DNA of 64,000 bases from a bacterium (lineage in GTDB: Bacteria; Sysuimicrobiota; Sysuimicrobiia; Sysuimicrobiales; Humicultoraceae): contig JAVHLI010000001.1 of NCBI GenBank assembly GCA_031082185.1, positions 62,001-126,000 of the forward strand, read 5' to 3'. Position 1 is the first letter of the stretch, and every line of letters begins with the position of its first letter. The translations under genes were made by a program, and so were the position numbers. A model generated the notes under the pieces. That model ran no database searches and was not told the DNA's origin. It worked only from the letters and a program-made list of their open reading frames with translations. Below, one piece after another: positions 52,072-61,405 of the stretch.

Positions 52072-54009
52072 CTACTCCTCCGCACCGGCGTTGACCCGGC
52101 GGAAGCGCTCGATCTGATCGAGCAGCCCAACCACCGTTACCCGGTCGCCAGGCAGGAGGACGGTATCAGGCGGCGGGTTCCAATGGGGCTCTTTTCCGGT
52201 CCGCTCGATGCCGACCACCGTCACGCCGGTGCGCTCCCTGATTCGTGTGCGCCGCAGCGACTGGTGCGCGAGGGGTCCCTCGACGATCCGCACCGTTGCC
52301 GCCTGTAGCAGAGCGACCCCGGATACGCCTTCGAACGCCCGCACGCCCGGCCGCTCCAGCTCACGCAGCCGCCGGAGGTAGGTGCGCACCGCCTGCGGGG
52401 GCACGGCCAGGCGGTGCAGGGCATGGTCCACGAGCGTCATCCCTGCCTCGACTTCCGGAAGGATGACCTCGCTGACCCCCTCTGCCAGCAACCCCTCTCG
52501 GTCGTCCCGCGAGTGGGCCCGCGCGATGACCGCGGCCTCCGGGTTCAAGCCGAGTACCCGGCGGGCTGCCAGCGCGGCCTTGACGGTGTCGGGGATGGCC
52601 AGCACCACCAGCCGGACGCCCGGCGCGCCGGCCTCGCGCAGGGCTATCTCGTTCGCCGCGTCTCCCAGCACGGCCGCGATGCCGCGGCTCCTCAGAGCCC
52701 GTACGACGACAGGGCTGAAGTCCACCACCGCAAACGGGACGTTGAAGCTCTCGAGCGCTTCTCCAACAGTGCTCCCGACGCGGCCGTATCCGGCGATGAG
52801 CACCGCGGGCGCTCGCCTTGCGGGCTCGGCCGCGGGCGCCGTCGCCCATCGGTCCGTCCAGCGCTCCAATGGCCGGCTGCGCCTGAAGATCAGCGCGTTG
52901 ACCACCAGGGTCACCAGCGATGTCGCCAGCACGGCGCTGTACACTTCCGCCGAGAGCAGGCCTGCCGTCCGCCCCAACTGGGCGATCAAGAACGAGAACT
53001 CGCCTATCTGGGTCTGGCCTATCCCAACGGCCAGGGCGACCGGGAGCGGGCTCCGAAACGCCAGCGTCACCCCTGTCCAGACAACGACCTTGGCCAGCAG
53101 CACGATCCCTACCATCTGCAGCAGCAGGACGGGCCGTTCCAGGAGCGACCGCACATCTATCAGCATTCCGATCGAAACGAAGAATACGGCGACGAAAAGG
53201 TCGCGTAGCGGCAGCACGCGGGCCAGCGTTTCCGTGGTGTACTCCGACTCGCTGATGATCAGTCCGGCCAGGAATGCGCCGAGCGCCAGCGAGAGCCCGA
53301 GACCCGCTGAGAGCGCTGCGGTGCCTATACCGATCGTCACCGCCACCAGCACGAACAACTCGGTGTTCTGAGCGTGTGCGATCCGCCCGAGCAGCGCAGG
53401 GACCAGCCGATCGGCCAGCAGGAAGAACGCGGCCAGTACCGCCGCCGCCTGCACCATGGCAATCAAGAGACCTGCCACGGGCGTGCCCTGCGCTGACGCC
53501 AGCGCGGGGATGAGGAAGAACGCGGCGATGACCACCCCGTCCTGGGAGAGCGAGATGCCGATAGAGACCCTACCCACCGGCCCGTTTAGGTCTCCGCGTT
53601 CCGCCAGCAGCTTCGCCAGGGCCATCGTGCTGCAGACCGCCAGCGCCAGGCCGGTGACCAGACCGGTGGCAACGGGTAGTCCGGCCGCGACCATTAAGGC
53701 GGCCGTGAGGCCGATGATCACCGCCACCCCAAACGGCGCGCCGAAGAACGCCAGGGCGCGGACCCTCCAGAGCTCGCGCAGCGAGAACTCTACGCCCAGT
53801 GCAAACATGAGCAGCACCACGCCGAACTCGGCGAACAGGTGGAACGTGGCGGTACCGGAGATCCTGGGGCCTGCAAGCGCGGTGATCAGCAGCCCGCCCA
53901 CTATGTAGCCCACGAACGCCGGCTGCCTCAGCCACTGCGCCAGGAATCCACCCACAACCGCCGCGATGAGCAGAAGGGCCAGGTCGCGGAAGAAGACGCC
54001 TTCTGTCAT
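52072..54009 (-). CDS. CPA2-family cation/proton antiporter with TrkA-N and TrkA-C domains
   Basis: 645 residues. About twelve to thirteen transmembrane helices (to about 385) include the QD pair (SLSQDGVV) of CPA2 exchangers. A TrkA-N nucleotide-binding domain follows (IAGYGRVGSTVGEAL, about 412) and a TrkA-C domain ends the protein (LLPGDRVTVVG). This is the KefB/KefC or YbaL layout: NAD(H)-gated K+/H+ exchange. It overlaps the upstream gene by 4 bp. Confidence 0.92.
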   Translation of the reverse strand: MTEGVFFRDLALLLIAAVVGGFLAQWLRQPAFVGYIVGGLLITALAGPRISGTATFHLFAEFGVVLLMFALGVEFSLRELWRVRALAFFGAPFGVAVIIGLTAALMVAAGLPVATGLVTGLALAVCSTMALAKLLAERGDLNGPVGRVSIGISLSQDGVVIAAFFLIPALASAQGTPVAGLLIAMVQAAAVLAAFFLLADRLVPALLGRIAHAQNTELFVLVAVTIGIGTAALSAGLGLSLALGAFLAGLIISESEYTTETLARVLPLRDLFVAVFFVSIGMLIDVRSLLERPVLLLQMVGIVLLAKVVVWTGVTLAFRSPLPVALAVGIGQTQIGEFSFLIAQLGRTAGLLSAEVYSAVLATSLVTLVVNALIFRRSRPLERWTDRWATAPAAEPARRAPAVLIAGYGRVGSTVGEALESFNVPFAVVDFSPVVVRALRSRGIAAVLGDAANEIALREAGAPGVRLVVLAIPDTVKAALAARRVLGLNPEAAVIARAHSRDDREGLLAEGVSEVILPEVEAGMTLVDHALHRLAVPPQAVRTYLRRLRELERPGVRAFEGVSGVALLQAATVRIVEGPLAHQSLRRTRIRERTGVTVVGIERTGKEPHWNPPPDTVLLPGDRVTVVGLLDQIERFRRVNAGAEE

Positions 54010-54998
54010 GTCGGGCTACTCTTCAGGCCACTTTGAGGCACGGTGGGCGGCGGCTCCAACGTGTAGTGCAGGACCCCGTCACGTTGCTCGATCGCCAGGC
54101 GGCCCGCTTCTTCGATCAGGTCCAGGTGGCCCAGCACCTCGGACAGTCCCAGGATCAGGTTGGTCGGACTGAGGCCGGGAAACCAAGCAGCGGCGATCTC
54201 ACGGAGCGTCCATGCACGTCCGGCAAGCATCTGCGCCAGGCGGTCCTTCCGTGCCTCGTGGTGGAGCAGGAGCTCGCGAGCCCGCCACGCAGGCTCTGGA
54301 ATGGGATCGCCGTGTCCCGGGTAGGTGATCGCAGGCTCCAGTGCTATGATGCGCTGCAGCGAGCGCAGCAGCGCCGGAAGGGTCCGGATCCGGCACCCGC
54401 TGCCGTCGAGCTCCACCAGTGGATTCGGGCTTATCTCCTCGAGCAGCAGGTCGCCCGAGATCATCGCGCCGCCGTTCCGAAGGCAGATGTGTCCCTGCGC
54501 GTGGCCCGGGGTGTGCAGGACTTCCAGCGCGCCGTCTGCCAGGGGAAGCAGGTCGCCGTCGTTGAGCAGGCACGCCGGTGTGATGGGATCGAACTGGCCG
54601 CGGTACCTCCGCAGCGCCTCCAGAAGGGCCTCCGCCACGGCGGATGGGAACCCGGCTTCGCGCATCAGGGCCCGCATCGGTTCCACGAACGCGCGATCCC
54701 CTCCGAGCTTGGGGAGGTCGGCCCTGTGGGCGCACACCTCCGCTCCGCTCTCGGCGGCCACGGTGGCAGCCAGCCCAAAGTGATCCAGGTGGCCGTGGGT
54801 GATTATCAGGCGCTCTATCCGCCCCAGGCCGCACCCTGCCTGTTCCAGGCCATCCCGTAGCGCTGCGAGTGCTTCAGGGGTCTTGGGTCCGCAGTCCACC
54901 AGCGTCACCGGCGGGCCGGGCAGCAGGTAGGCGTTGACCGGACCGACCGGGTATGGGGTGGGCAGGACGAGGGGTATGATTCGCATGGGCGCGTTCAC
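54006..54998 (-). CDS. metallo-beta-lactamase-fold hydrolase
   Basis: 330 residues. Metal motifs are complete: THGHLDHFG, HTPGHAQGH, GDLL and PGHGDP. The C-terminal 80 residues look like the winged-helix tail of LACTB2-like proteins, so substrates may be RNA or thioesters. Coupled to the antiporter by ATGA; 25 bp after the SDR gene. Start ATG 54998 or 54986. Confidence 0.87.
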   Translation of the reverse strand: MNAPMRIIPLVLPTPYPVGPVNAYLLPGPPVTLVDCGPKTPEALAALRDGLEQAGCGLGRIERLIITHGHLDHFGLAATVAAESGAEVCAHRADLPKLGGDRAFVEPMRALMREAGFPSAVAEALLEALRRYRGQFDPITPACLLNDGDLLPLADGALEVLHTPGHAQGHICLRNGGAMISGDLLLEEISPNPLVELDGSGCRIRTLPALLRSLQRIIALEPAITYPGHGDPIPEPAWRARELLLHHEARKDRLAQMLAGRAWTLREIAAAWFPGLSPTNLILGLSEVLGHLDLIEEAGRLAIEQRDGVLHYTLEPPPTVPQSGLKSSPT

Positions 54999-55023
54999 TC
55001 GGCGCGCGTGTCTGCCCTGTCCA

Positions 55024-55812
55024 CTACGCGGCCGTCATCCCGCCGTCCACCGCCAGCACCTGGCCCGTGATGTATCCGCCAGACGGGGACACCAGGCAGA
55101 GGACCGCACCCAGCAGGTCTTCGGGGGTGCCGGTTCTGCCGAGAGGGATCCGGTCGAGGAGCGCCTGGCCGGCCCGCTCGATGACGGTCTCGGCCATCCG
55201 GGTCGGTATGAAGCCCGGCGCGATCGCGTTGACCGTCACCCCGTGCCGTGCCCACTCCACGGCCAGCGCGCGGGTCAGGGCGATCAGCGCGCCCTTGCTC
55301 GCCGCGTAGCCGGATGCCGCCAGGATCTCCGGCGGCGAGCCCACGAGGCCGGCCACGGAGGCCACATTGAGGATGCGGCCGTAGCGTCGGGCTATCATGC
55401 CGCGGCCGACCGTCTGGCACATCAGGAAGGCGCCGGTGGCGTTGGCCTCAATCACCTCGCGCCATCGCTCCGGCGGCATCGTCTCGGCCGGTGCGCCCCA
55501 GGTGCGGCCGGCGGCGTTCACGAGGATCGAGAGATCACCCACCGCTGAGGCGGCCGCCGCGACGGTTCGGGCAACCTGCTCCGCGTCGGAGACGTCGGCG
55601 GGGAACGCGGCGCAGGCTACGCCGGCTTCGCGCAGGGTCCTCTCCGCGGGCGCCAACCACTCCGCCCGGCGCGCGACGATGGCCACCCGGGCGCCGGCCC
55701 CTCCGAGCGCCCGTGCGATCTCAAAGCCGATGCCGCGGGAGCCGCCCGTGACGAGCGCGGCCTGACCCCGCAGGTTAAAGAGCCCATCGAGCAGGGTGTT
55801 CGTGGTGTTCAT
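55024..55812 (-). CDS. short-chain dehydrogenase/reductase, FabG-like
   Basis: 262 residues. TGGSRGIGFEIA binds the cofactor, VNAAG follows strand 4, and the catalytic Ser (VASVAG), Tyr and Lys (YAASK) are in place; GQVLAVDGG ends the protein. NAD(P)-dependent oxidoreductase of unknown substrate. First gene of a three-gene run with the MBL-fold protein and antiporter; divergent from the acyl-CoA synthetase. Confidence 0.9.
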   Translation of the reverse strand: MNTTNTLLDGLFNLRGQAALVTGGSRGIGFEIARALGGAGARVAIVARRAEWLAPAERTLREAGVACAAFPADVSDAEQVARTVAAAASAVGDLSILVNAAGRTWGAPAETMPPERWREVIEANATGAFLMCQTVGRGMIARRYGRILNVASVAGLVGSPPEILAASGYAASKGALIALTRALAVEWARHGVTVNAIAPGFIPTRMAETVIERAGQALLDRIPLGRTGTPEDLLGAVLCLVSPSGGYITGQVLAVDGGMTAA

Positions 55813-55898
55813 GGGGATTCATTCCGGCCCGGCGCGCGAACTCCTGTCCTTCGGGAGGCAGGAAGCACGCCGCCCGCGGAGTATCACAAGCAGTACCT

Positions 55899-57725
55899 AT
55901 GGTCATGACGCAGCCCCGCCCGGTTCTAACCAGCACCGTCCCCGGCCTCTTCTTTGCCCAGGCCAGCCGCCAGCCCGCGCGGGTCGCGCTGCGGAGGAAA
56001 CGCTTTGGGATATGGCACCGCATCACCTGGGAGGAGTACGCCGGCCAGGTGCGCCAGGTGGCCAACGCCCTCCTGTCCCTCGGCGTGGCGCGGGGCGAGC
56101 GGGTGGGCCTGATCGGCGAGAACCGGCCGGAGTGGCTCTACGCCGACGTCGGCATCCAGGCCGCCGCCGGCGCGACGACCGGGATCTACACCACCAGCAG
56201 CCCCGAGCAGACCCACTATATCCTGGAGCATGCCGGCTGCAGGGTGTTCATCGTGGAGAGCGAGGAGCAGCTCGACAAGGCCTTGGAGATCCGCGGCCGG
56301 CTGCCCCTCCTCGAGCACATCGTGGTCATGGACCCGGAGGGCCTGCGGACGTTCCAGGACCCCACGGTTATGATGTGGGACCAGTTCCTCGCGATCGGGC
56401 AGGACCACGCGCGCCGCCACCCGTCTGCCCTGGACGAGCGCATGGCCGAGATCCGGCCCGAGGACATGGCGGTGCTCATATACACGTCCGGGACGACCGG
56501 GCCCCCGAAGGGCGCGATCCTGACCCATCACAACATCGTCTGGACCACCGAGGTTCTCGACAAGGCCAACCCGGTCCTCACCGACGATGAGCTGCTCTCC
56601 TACCTGCCGCTGTCGCACATCGCAGAGCGGCAGTTCTCGGTGTTTCTGCCGATCCGGTGGGGTTACACGGTCAACTTTATCGAGAACGTTGACACGGTCA
56701 TGCAGAACTTCGTCGAGGTGACGCCCTCGCTGGTGTTCGGGGTGCCGCGGATCTGGGAGAAGATCTTCTCCGTGGTCACGCTGCGGATCAAGGAGAACGA
56801 TATCTTCAAGCGGGCGGCATACTGGGCCGCGATCGGGCTTTCGTACCGGGCGGCGCGCCGGCGCTTCTCCGGCCGCCCCGTGCCTACCTGGCTACGCGCG
56901 GCCGCCCGGCTGGGCGACGGGCTGGTACTGCGTCCGCTGCGGCACCGCCTGGGCCTGGACCGAGTCCGCGTAGCGTACTCGGCCGGCGCACCGATCTCGC
57001 CGGACCTGCTGCTCTACTTCTGGGCCCTGGGCGTGCCCATGCGCGAGATCTACGGTCAGACCGAGGACTCGGGGCCGACCTCGATGCACCAGGGGGACGC
57101 GGTCAAGCTCGGCACCGTCGGCCATCCAATCCCCGGCGTCGAGATACGAATCGCCGAGGACGGAGAGATACTGGTGCGCGGCCCCAACGTCTTCGCCGGA
57201 TACTTCCGCGATCCCGAGGCCACGGCGGCAGCGCTGAAGGACGGCTGGCTCTACTCAGGCGACATCGGCGAGATCGACGCGGAGGGCTACCTGCGCATTA
57301 CCGACCGCAAGAAGGACCTGTTCGTAACCTCGGCGGGCAAGAACATAGCCCCCCAGTACATCGAGAACAAGCTCAAGGCGAGCCCGTACATCAACGACGC
57401 GGTCGCGATCGGCGACCGCCAGCGCTACATAGTGGCCCTGATACTGATTGACGAGGAGAACGTCACCAAGTGGGCACAGGACCGGCGCCTGCCGTTTACG
57501 ACCTACAGCGACCTGGCCGCCAACCCCGACGTGCGCACGCTGATCGAAGGCGAGGTCGCGGAGGTCAACAAGACGCTCTCTTCTCCCGAGCAGGTGCGGC
57601 GCTTCGCGATCCTCCAGAAGCGAATGTACGCCGAGGAGGGCGACGTGACGCCGACGCTCAAGGTGAAGCGGAAGACGATCATGGAGAAGTACAAGGACGT
57701 GATCATGGAGCTGTATAGGGGGTAG
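55899..57725 (+). CDS. long-chain acyl-CoA synthetase (AMP-forming)
   Basis: 608 residues. The P-loop-like motif YTSGTTGPPKG lies near residue 197; YGQTEDSG, SGDIGEIDAEGYLRITDRKK and the C-terminal catalytic lid (SAGKNIAPQYIEN) follow in order. It activates long-chain fatty acids with ATP and CoA at the membrane face. It is a bacterial FAA1-like form. Divergent from the SDR gene; start ATG 55899 or 55905. Confidence 0.93.
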   Translation: MVMTQPRPVLTSTVPGLFFAQASRQPARVALRRKRFGIWHRITWEEYAGQVRQVANALLSLGVARGERVGLIGENRPEWLYADVGIQAAAGATTGIYTTSSPEQTHYILEHAGCRVFIVESEEQLDKALEIRGRLPLLEHIVVMDPEGLRTFQDPTVMMWDQFLAIGQDHARRHPSALDERMAEIRPEDMAVLIYTSGTTGPPKGAILTHHNIVWTTEVLDKANPVLTDDELLSYLPLSHIAERQFSVFLPIRWGYTVNFIENVDTVMQNFVEVTPSLVFGVPRIWEKIFSVVTLRIKENDIFKRAAYWAAIGLSYRAARRRFSGRPVPTWLRAAARLGDGLVLRPLRHRLGLDRVRVAYSAGAPISPDLLLYFWALGVPMREIYGQTEDSGPTSMHQGDAVKLGTVGHPIPGVEIRIAEDGEILVRGPNVFAGYFRDPEATAAALKDGWLYSGDIGEIDAEGYLRITDRKKDLFVTSAGKNIAPQYIENKLKASPYINDAVAIGDRQRYIVALILIDEENVTKWAQDRRLPFTTYSDLAANPDVRTLIEGEVAEVNKTLSSPEQVRRFAILQKRMYAEEGDVTPTLKVKRKTIMEKYKDVIMELYRG

Positions 57726-57735
57726 AATTCCCGGG

Positions 57736-58155
57736 CTAGGGCAGAACCGCCATACCCTCCAGGCGAGCGGCCTCTCGGAGCCGGTTGTCCAGAATCACCG
57801 CCTCGCTGCCATCAGCCCCTCCAGCCCATGTGAGCGCCGCGGCGAGCTGCAAGGCGTCGTGCGCGCGGAGTGGGTGAAACCGGAGCAGACGGCTCGCATG
57901 CCGGCGGACTTCCTCCCCAGGGGAGATCTCGTTCCACGCGCGCTGATAGGCCAACAGGATGGCTCGCGCAGCCTCCTCCCCGGCAAGATCAATGACGCCC
58001 TCCCTCCGGAGGCGGGCGAACGCCGACCAGCACTCCACCGGTGACGCCCACCAGGCGGCGATTTGCGGATCGCGGGAGAGGATCGCTCGGACGGCTGCAG
58101 TGTTGGACTCCATGAGGCACAAAGGAACCAGCGCCGACGCGTCCCAGAACTTCAT
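57736..58155 (-). CDS. VapC-like PIN toxin
   Basis: 139 residues. PIN acids are D5 (MKFWDASAL), E41 (SPVECWSAF), D99 (RAHDALQLA) and D123 (ILDNRLR), so the ribonuclease site is complete. The ATG overlaps the antitoxin stop (ATGA). Cytoplasmic RNase toxin. Confidence 0.88.
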   Translation of the reverse strand: MKFWDASALVPLCLMESNTAAVRAILSRDPQIAAWWASPVECWSAFARLRREGVIDLAGEEAARAILLAYQRAWNEISPGEEVRRHASRLLRFHPLRAHDALQLAAALTWAGGADGSEAVILDNRLREAARLEGMAVLP

Positions 58156-58442
58156 CTCCCCTCCCGCCGTTCCTCAATCAAAGCCGCCAGTGCGCGCCCC
58201 TCGGGGTCTTCTGGTCGTGGCCAGTCCCAGATGTCGGGCGGCAGCGGTGCGATTGGGGGTCTTGCCAATCCCAGCCGGATCAACTGCTCGATTCTGGCAT
58301 CAGGCTGCTCCTGAGGGGCAATGGGGGTCAACCGTGCTATGGGCCGGCCCCTATCCGTCACCGTTATTTCCTCTCCGGCTTTTACGGCCTCTAGGTGCTC
58401 GCTGAGGCGGGCCTTCAGTTCAGTTATCGGCACGCGCTTCAA
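58152..58442 (-). CDS. Phd/YefM-type antitoxin
   Basis: 96 residues. The N-terminus (VPITELKARLSEHLEAVKAG, EEITVTDRGRPIARLTPI) is the Phd/YefM DNA-binding fold. The Pro-rich C-terminus (DIWDWPRPEDPEGRALAAL) should bind the PIN toxin encoded next. A palindromic operator lies 37 bp upstream, consistent with autoregulation. Confidence 0.88.
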   Translation of the reverse strand: MKRVPITELKARLSEHLEAVKAGEEITVTDRGRPIARLTPIAPQEQPDARIEQLIRLGLARPPIAPLPPDIWDWPRPEDPEGRALAALIEERREGR

Positions 58443-58479
58443 AGCAGTTCACCCCCGACAGGGCAAGATAGGTCTATAT

Positions 58480-58515
58480 GACTAGTATAGTCAGGCAATG
58501 GTGACTTGTATAGTT
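58480..58515 (-). promoter_or_regulatory. operator/promoter of the Phd/VapC pair
   Basis: A perfect palindrome GACTAGTATAGTC (58480-58492) and a near copy GACTTGTATAGTT (58503-58515) lie 23 bp apart upstream of the antitoxin. The minus strand of the first reads TATACT, a likely -10 element, so binding would block transcription. Confidence 0.6.
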
Positions 58516-58538
58516 TGGGGTGGTTGTGAAACGGTCTG

Positions 58539-59345
58539 CTACGCCCAGCGCCGCCTGACCTTGAACCGCCGGAAGCCCTTGACCGACTCCTCCCGGACCA
58601 TGCCGAGGTAGAGCTCCTGCACGTTCGGGTCGGCCTCCAGCCGGGTGCTGGCGCCCTCCAGCACGATCCGTCCGCTCTCCAGCACGTAGCCGTAGTCGGC
58701 GACCCCCAGCGCCTGTCGGGCGTTCTGCTCGATCAGGAGCATGGCGGTCCCCGCGGCGTGGATCTCGCGGATGATCCGGAACACCTCGCCCACGATGCGG
58801 GGGGCGAGGCCCAGCGAGGGCTCGTCCAGCAGCAGCAGCTTGGGCCGGCTCATCAGCGCGCGCGCCAGGGCGAGCATCTGCTGCTCGCCGCCGGAGAGCG
58901 TGCCCGCGACCTGCCGGCGCCGCCCGCTCAGTATCGGGAAGCGGGCCTCCATCGCATCGAGGTCGGCGGCCACGGCCCCGTCGCTGCGTGGATAGGCGCC
59001 CAGGCGTAGGTTTTCCTGCACGGTCAGTTCCGGGAAGATGCCGCGGCCCTCAGGGATGTACGCCACCCCCAGCCGGGCGATGTCCTCGGGGTCCCATCCG
59101 TTGACGCGCCGTCCGAGGACCTCGATGGTGCCCTTATAGGGCTGGTCGGGGATGTACCCCATTATCGTTTTCAGCAGCGTGCTCTTGCCCGCGCCGTTGG
59201 ACCCCAGGATGGTGACCACCTGACCGGAGAGGACCTCCATGGAAACGCCGCGCAGCACGGTCAACCGGCCGTAGTACGCCGTCTCGACGTTGCTGACCCT
59301 CAGCAGCGGTTTGTCCATCGCGCGGGCGGCTTCCAGCGCGTCCAC
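58539..59345 (-). CDS. livF: branched-chain amino acid ABC importer ATPase
   Basis: 268 residues. Walker A GSNGAGKST, signature LSGGEQQMLALARALM, Walker B LLLLDEPSLGLAP are complete. Last gene of livMHKGF. GTG 59345 shares one base with the livG stop and has GGGGGAGAG five bases upstream; ATG 59318 is the alternative but has no close binding site. Confidence 0.9.
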   Translation of the reverse strand: MDALEAARAMDKPLLRVSNVETAYYGRLTVLRGVSMEVLSGQVVTILGSNGAGKSTLLKTIMGYIPDQPYKGTIEVLGRRVNGWDPEDIARLGVAYIPEGRGIFPELTVQENLRLGAYPRSDGAVAADLDAMEARFPILSGRRRQVAGTLSGGEQQMLALARALMSRPKLLLLDEPSLGLAPRIVGEVFRIIREIHAAGTAMLLIEQNARQALGVADYGYVLESGRIVLEGASTRLEADPNVQELYLGMVREESVKGFRRFKVRRRWA

Positions 59346-60115
59346 TACGCGCTCTCCCCCAGGTAGGCGGTTATCACGGCCGGATCGCGCTGGATCACAT
59401 CCGGCGTGCCCTGCGCTATTTTCACCCCGTGGTCGAGCACCGCGATCCAGTCCGAGATTCCCATGACGATCTTCAGGTCGTGCTCCACCAGCACGACCGT
59501 GATGCCCCATTCCTCCCGGATGTCCTTGATCCGGAAGACCAGATCGGCTTTCTCCTCCGCGGTCATGCCCGATGAGGGTTCGTCGAGCAGCAGGAGGATT
59601 GGTTCCGTGGCCAGCGCGCGGGCTATCTCGACCAGGCGCTGCTGGCCCATGGGAAGATCTCCCACGCGGCGCCGGCGGGTCGCCTGGAGATCGAGGAAGT
59701 CCAGGATCTCCTCGACCTTGCGGCGGTGCCGCACCTCATCCCGCTTCCACCGCGGCGTGCCCAGCGCGGCGTCCACGAGCGACGTCTTTATGTGCAGGTG
59801 CCGTCCCAGCATAACGTTGTCGAGCACGGAACTCATGCGAAAAAGCTCGATGTTCTGAAACGTGCGGGCGATGCCGCGCTGGGCCACTGCGTCTGGGCGC
59901 AACGGCAGCGGCTGGCCCTGGAACCGTGTTACCCCGGTGTCCGCCCTGTAAAGGCCGCAGATGCAGTTGAAGAGCGTTGTCTTGCCGGCGCCGTTGGGGC
60001 CGATCACCGAAACCAACTCGCGCGCGCCCACGGCTAAGTCCACGCGGTCGAGGGCGGCGATGCCGCCGAACGCGATCGAGAGGCCCGTGGTTTCCAGCAG
60101 CGGCTGCGCGCTCAT
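59345..60115 (-). CDS. livG: branched-chain amino acid ABC importer ATPase
   Basis: 256 residues. Walker A GPNGAGKTT, the LivG-specific RTFQNIELFRMSSVLDNV segment, signature-like LPMGQQRLVEIARAL, Walker B LLLLDEPSSGMT. The signature has MGQQR where LSGGQ-like is usual, as in many LivG proteins. It pairs with LivF. Confidence 0.92.
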   Translation of the reverse strand: MSAQPLLETTGLSIAFGGIAALDRVDLAVGARELVSVIGPNGAGKTTLFNCICGLYRADTGVTRFQGQPLPLRPDAVAQRGIARTFQNIELFRMSSVLDNVMLGRHLHIKTSLVDAALGTPRWKRDEVRHRRKVEEILDFLDLQATRRRRVGDLPMGQQRLVEIARALATEPILLLLDEPSSGMTAEEKADLVFRIKDIREEWGITVVLVEHDLKIVMGISDWIAVLDHGVKIAQGTPDVIQRDPAVITAYLGESA

Positions 60116-60142
60116 CTCAAGGAGTCCATCCCGCGAAAGGAG

Positions 60143-60169
60143 GGGACCGGGGGCAGAGCCCCCGGTCCC
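60143..60169 (-). terminator. hairpin between livK and livG
   Basis: A perfect 12-bp GC-rich stem with a three-base loop (60143-60154 with 60158-60169), nine bases after the livK stop. On the minus strand it is followed by CTCCTTT. Probably a partial terminator or mRNA-end stabiliser, so binding protein outweighs ATPases. Confidence 0.65.
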
Positions 60170-60177
60170 GTCTTCCC

Positions 60178-61371
60178 CTAGAACTTCCTGGGGTAGGTGT
60201 ACCAGTCGGTCAGCTTGGTGTACTGGCCGCGCTCCGAGCGAACCATGAACAGCCGGTTGATGCCCTGCCGGCTATCCTTGGTGAAGGTCACGCCCCTGAT
60301 CGCCTCACCGTCCCAGTTCTTGATCGTTTCCATCGATTCGACGATCCGCTCCCTGGTCAGGCTGGGCCCGGCCCGGCGGATGCCCTCGAGGAACGGCTCG
60401 ATGAACGAGACGCCCGCGAGCGCGTTGAACGGGCTGCGCGCCAGCCCCGGGTTCACCCTCGTGATCGCCGCCAGTACCGCGTCGGTCTTGGGGTCCATGC
60501 CCACGACCGGCATGTAGGATGCCAGGTAGACGTCGTTCCACGCCTCGCCCGCCAGGGCGAACATAACGGGATCCAGCAGGGTGAAGGTGGACATGAGCGT
60601 CGGCCTGTAGCCCAGCTTGAGTATCTCACGGACGATCAGGGCGCCGTGGCGAGGGGTCGCAAAGAGTATCAGGGTGTCGGCGCCGGACTCCTTGAGCTTG
60701 AGGGCCTGCGCGGCCACCTCGGCGTCGGTGGGCTCGTAGGAGACCTGGGCCACGAGCTTGGCGCCCTTGGTCTGAACCGCGTGGATGCCCCGCTTGATAC
60801 CGAGCAGCCCCTGCTGGCCGTAGAGGTCGTTCTGGTAGAAGGCCGCGATCTTCTTCGCCTTGAGGTTCTCCACCCCGTACTTGGTCAGGTAGGTGCCCTC
60901 GTCCACGTAGCCGGGGTAGGTGACGAACAGGTAGCGGTTGCGCTCCTTCATGCCGGCCCAGATGTCCGCGCCGCAGGCGGGGGTGATCCAGAGCGTTTTG
61001 GTCTCCACCATGAAGTCGCGCACGGCGAAGCAGTTGGCGGTGCCGATCGAGGAGACGATGGCAAGCACGCCTTCTCTCTCCACCAGCTCGCGCACGTTGG
61101 CGACGGCGCGGGGCGGCAGGTAGGAGTCGTCGCGTAGCAGGAACCTGAACTTGCGGCCGTGGATGCCGCCCCGGTCGTTTATGATCCGAAGCCATGCATC
61201 GGCCCCACCCCCGACGGCGCCCCACAGGGCGGCCGGCCCCGACAGCGGCATGGAAGTGCCCAGCACGATCTCGGTTGGGGTGATGCCTCTCTCGGCAGGC
61301 TGGCCGACGGCTACGGTACCCAGGGCCGCCACGGCCACCAAAGCAAGCATGAACCTGGTCAGAGTTCTCAT
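60178..61371 (-). CDS. livK: branched-chain amino acid-type ABC binding protein
   Basis: 397 residues. A signal peptide (MLALVAVAALGTVAVGQPA) precedes the Peripla_BP_6 fold (LGTSMPLSGPAALWG; FVTYPGYVDEGTYL; AAFYQNDLYGQQGLLG). No lipobox Cys, so a diffusible or membrane-tethered protein. Ligand could be Leu/Ile/Val or aromatic compounds. Third gene of the operon. Confidence 0.9.
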   Translation of the reverse strand: MRTLTRFMLALVAVAALGTVAVGQPAERGITPTEIVLGTSMPLSGPAALWGAVGGGADAWLRIINDRGGIHGRKFRFLLRDDSYLPPRAVANVRELVEREGVLAIVSSIGTANCFAVRDFMVETKTLWITPACGADIWAGMKERNRYLFVTYPGYVDEGTYLTKYGVENLKAKKIAAFYQNDLYGQQGLLGIKRGIHAVQTKGAKLVAQVSYEPTDAEVAAQALKLKESGADTLILFATPRHGALIVREILKLGYRPTLMSTFTLLDPVMFALAGEAWNDVYLASYMPVVGMDPKTDAVLAAITRVNPGLARSPFNALAGVSFIEPFLEGIRRAGPSLTRERIVESMETIKNWDGEAIRGVTFTKDSRQGINRLFMVRSERGQYTKLTDWYTYPRKF

Positions 61372-61405
61372 TTACGCTCCCTCCCTGCGTGTCGAGTCTC
61401 CGATC

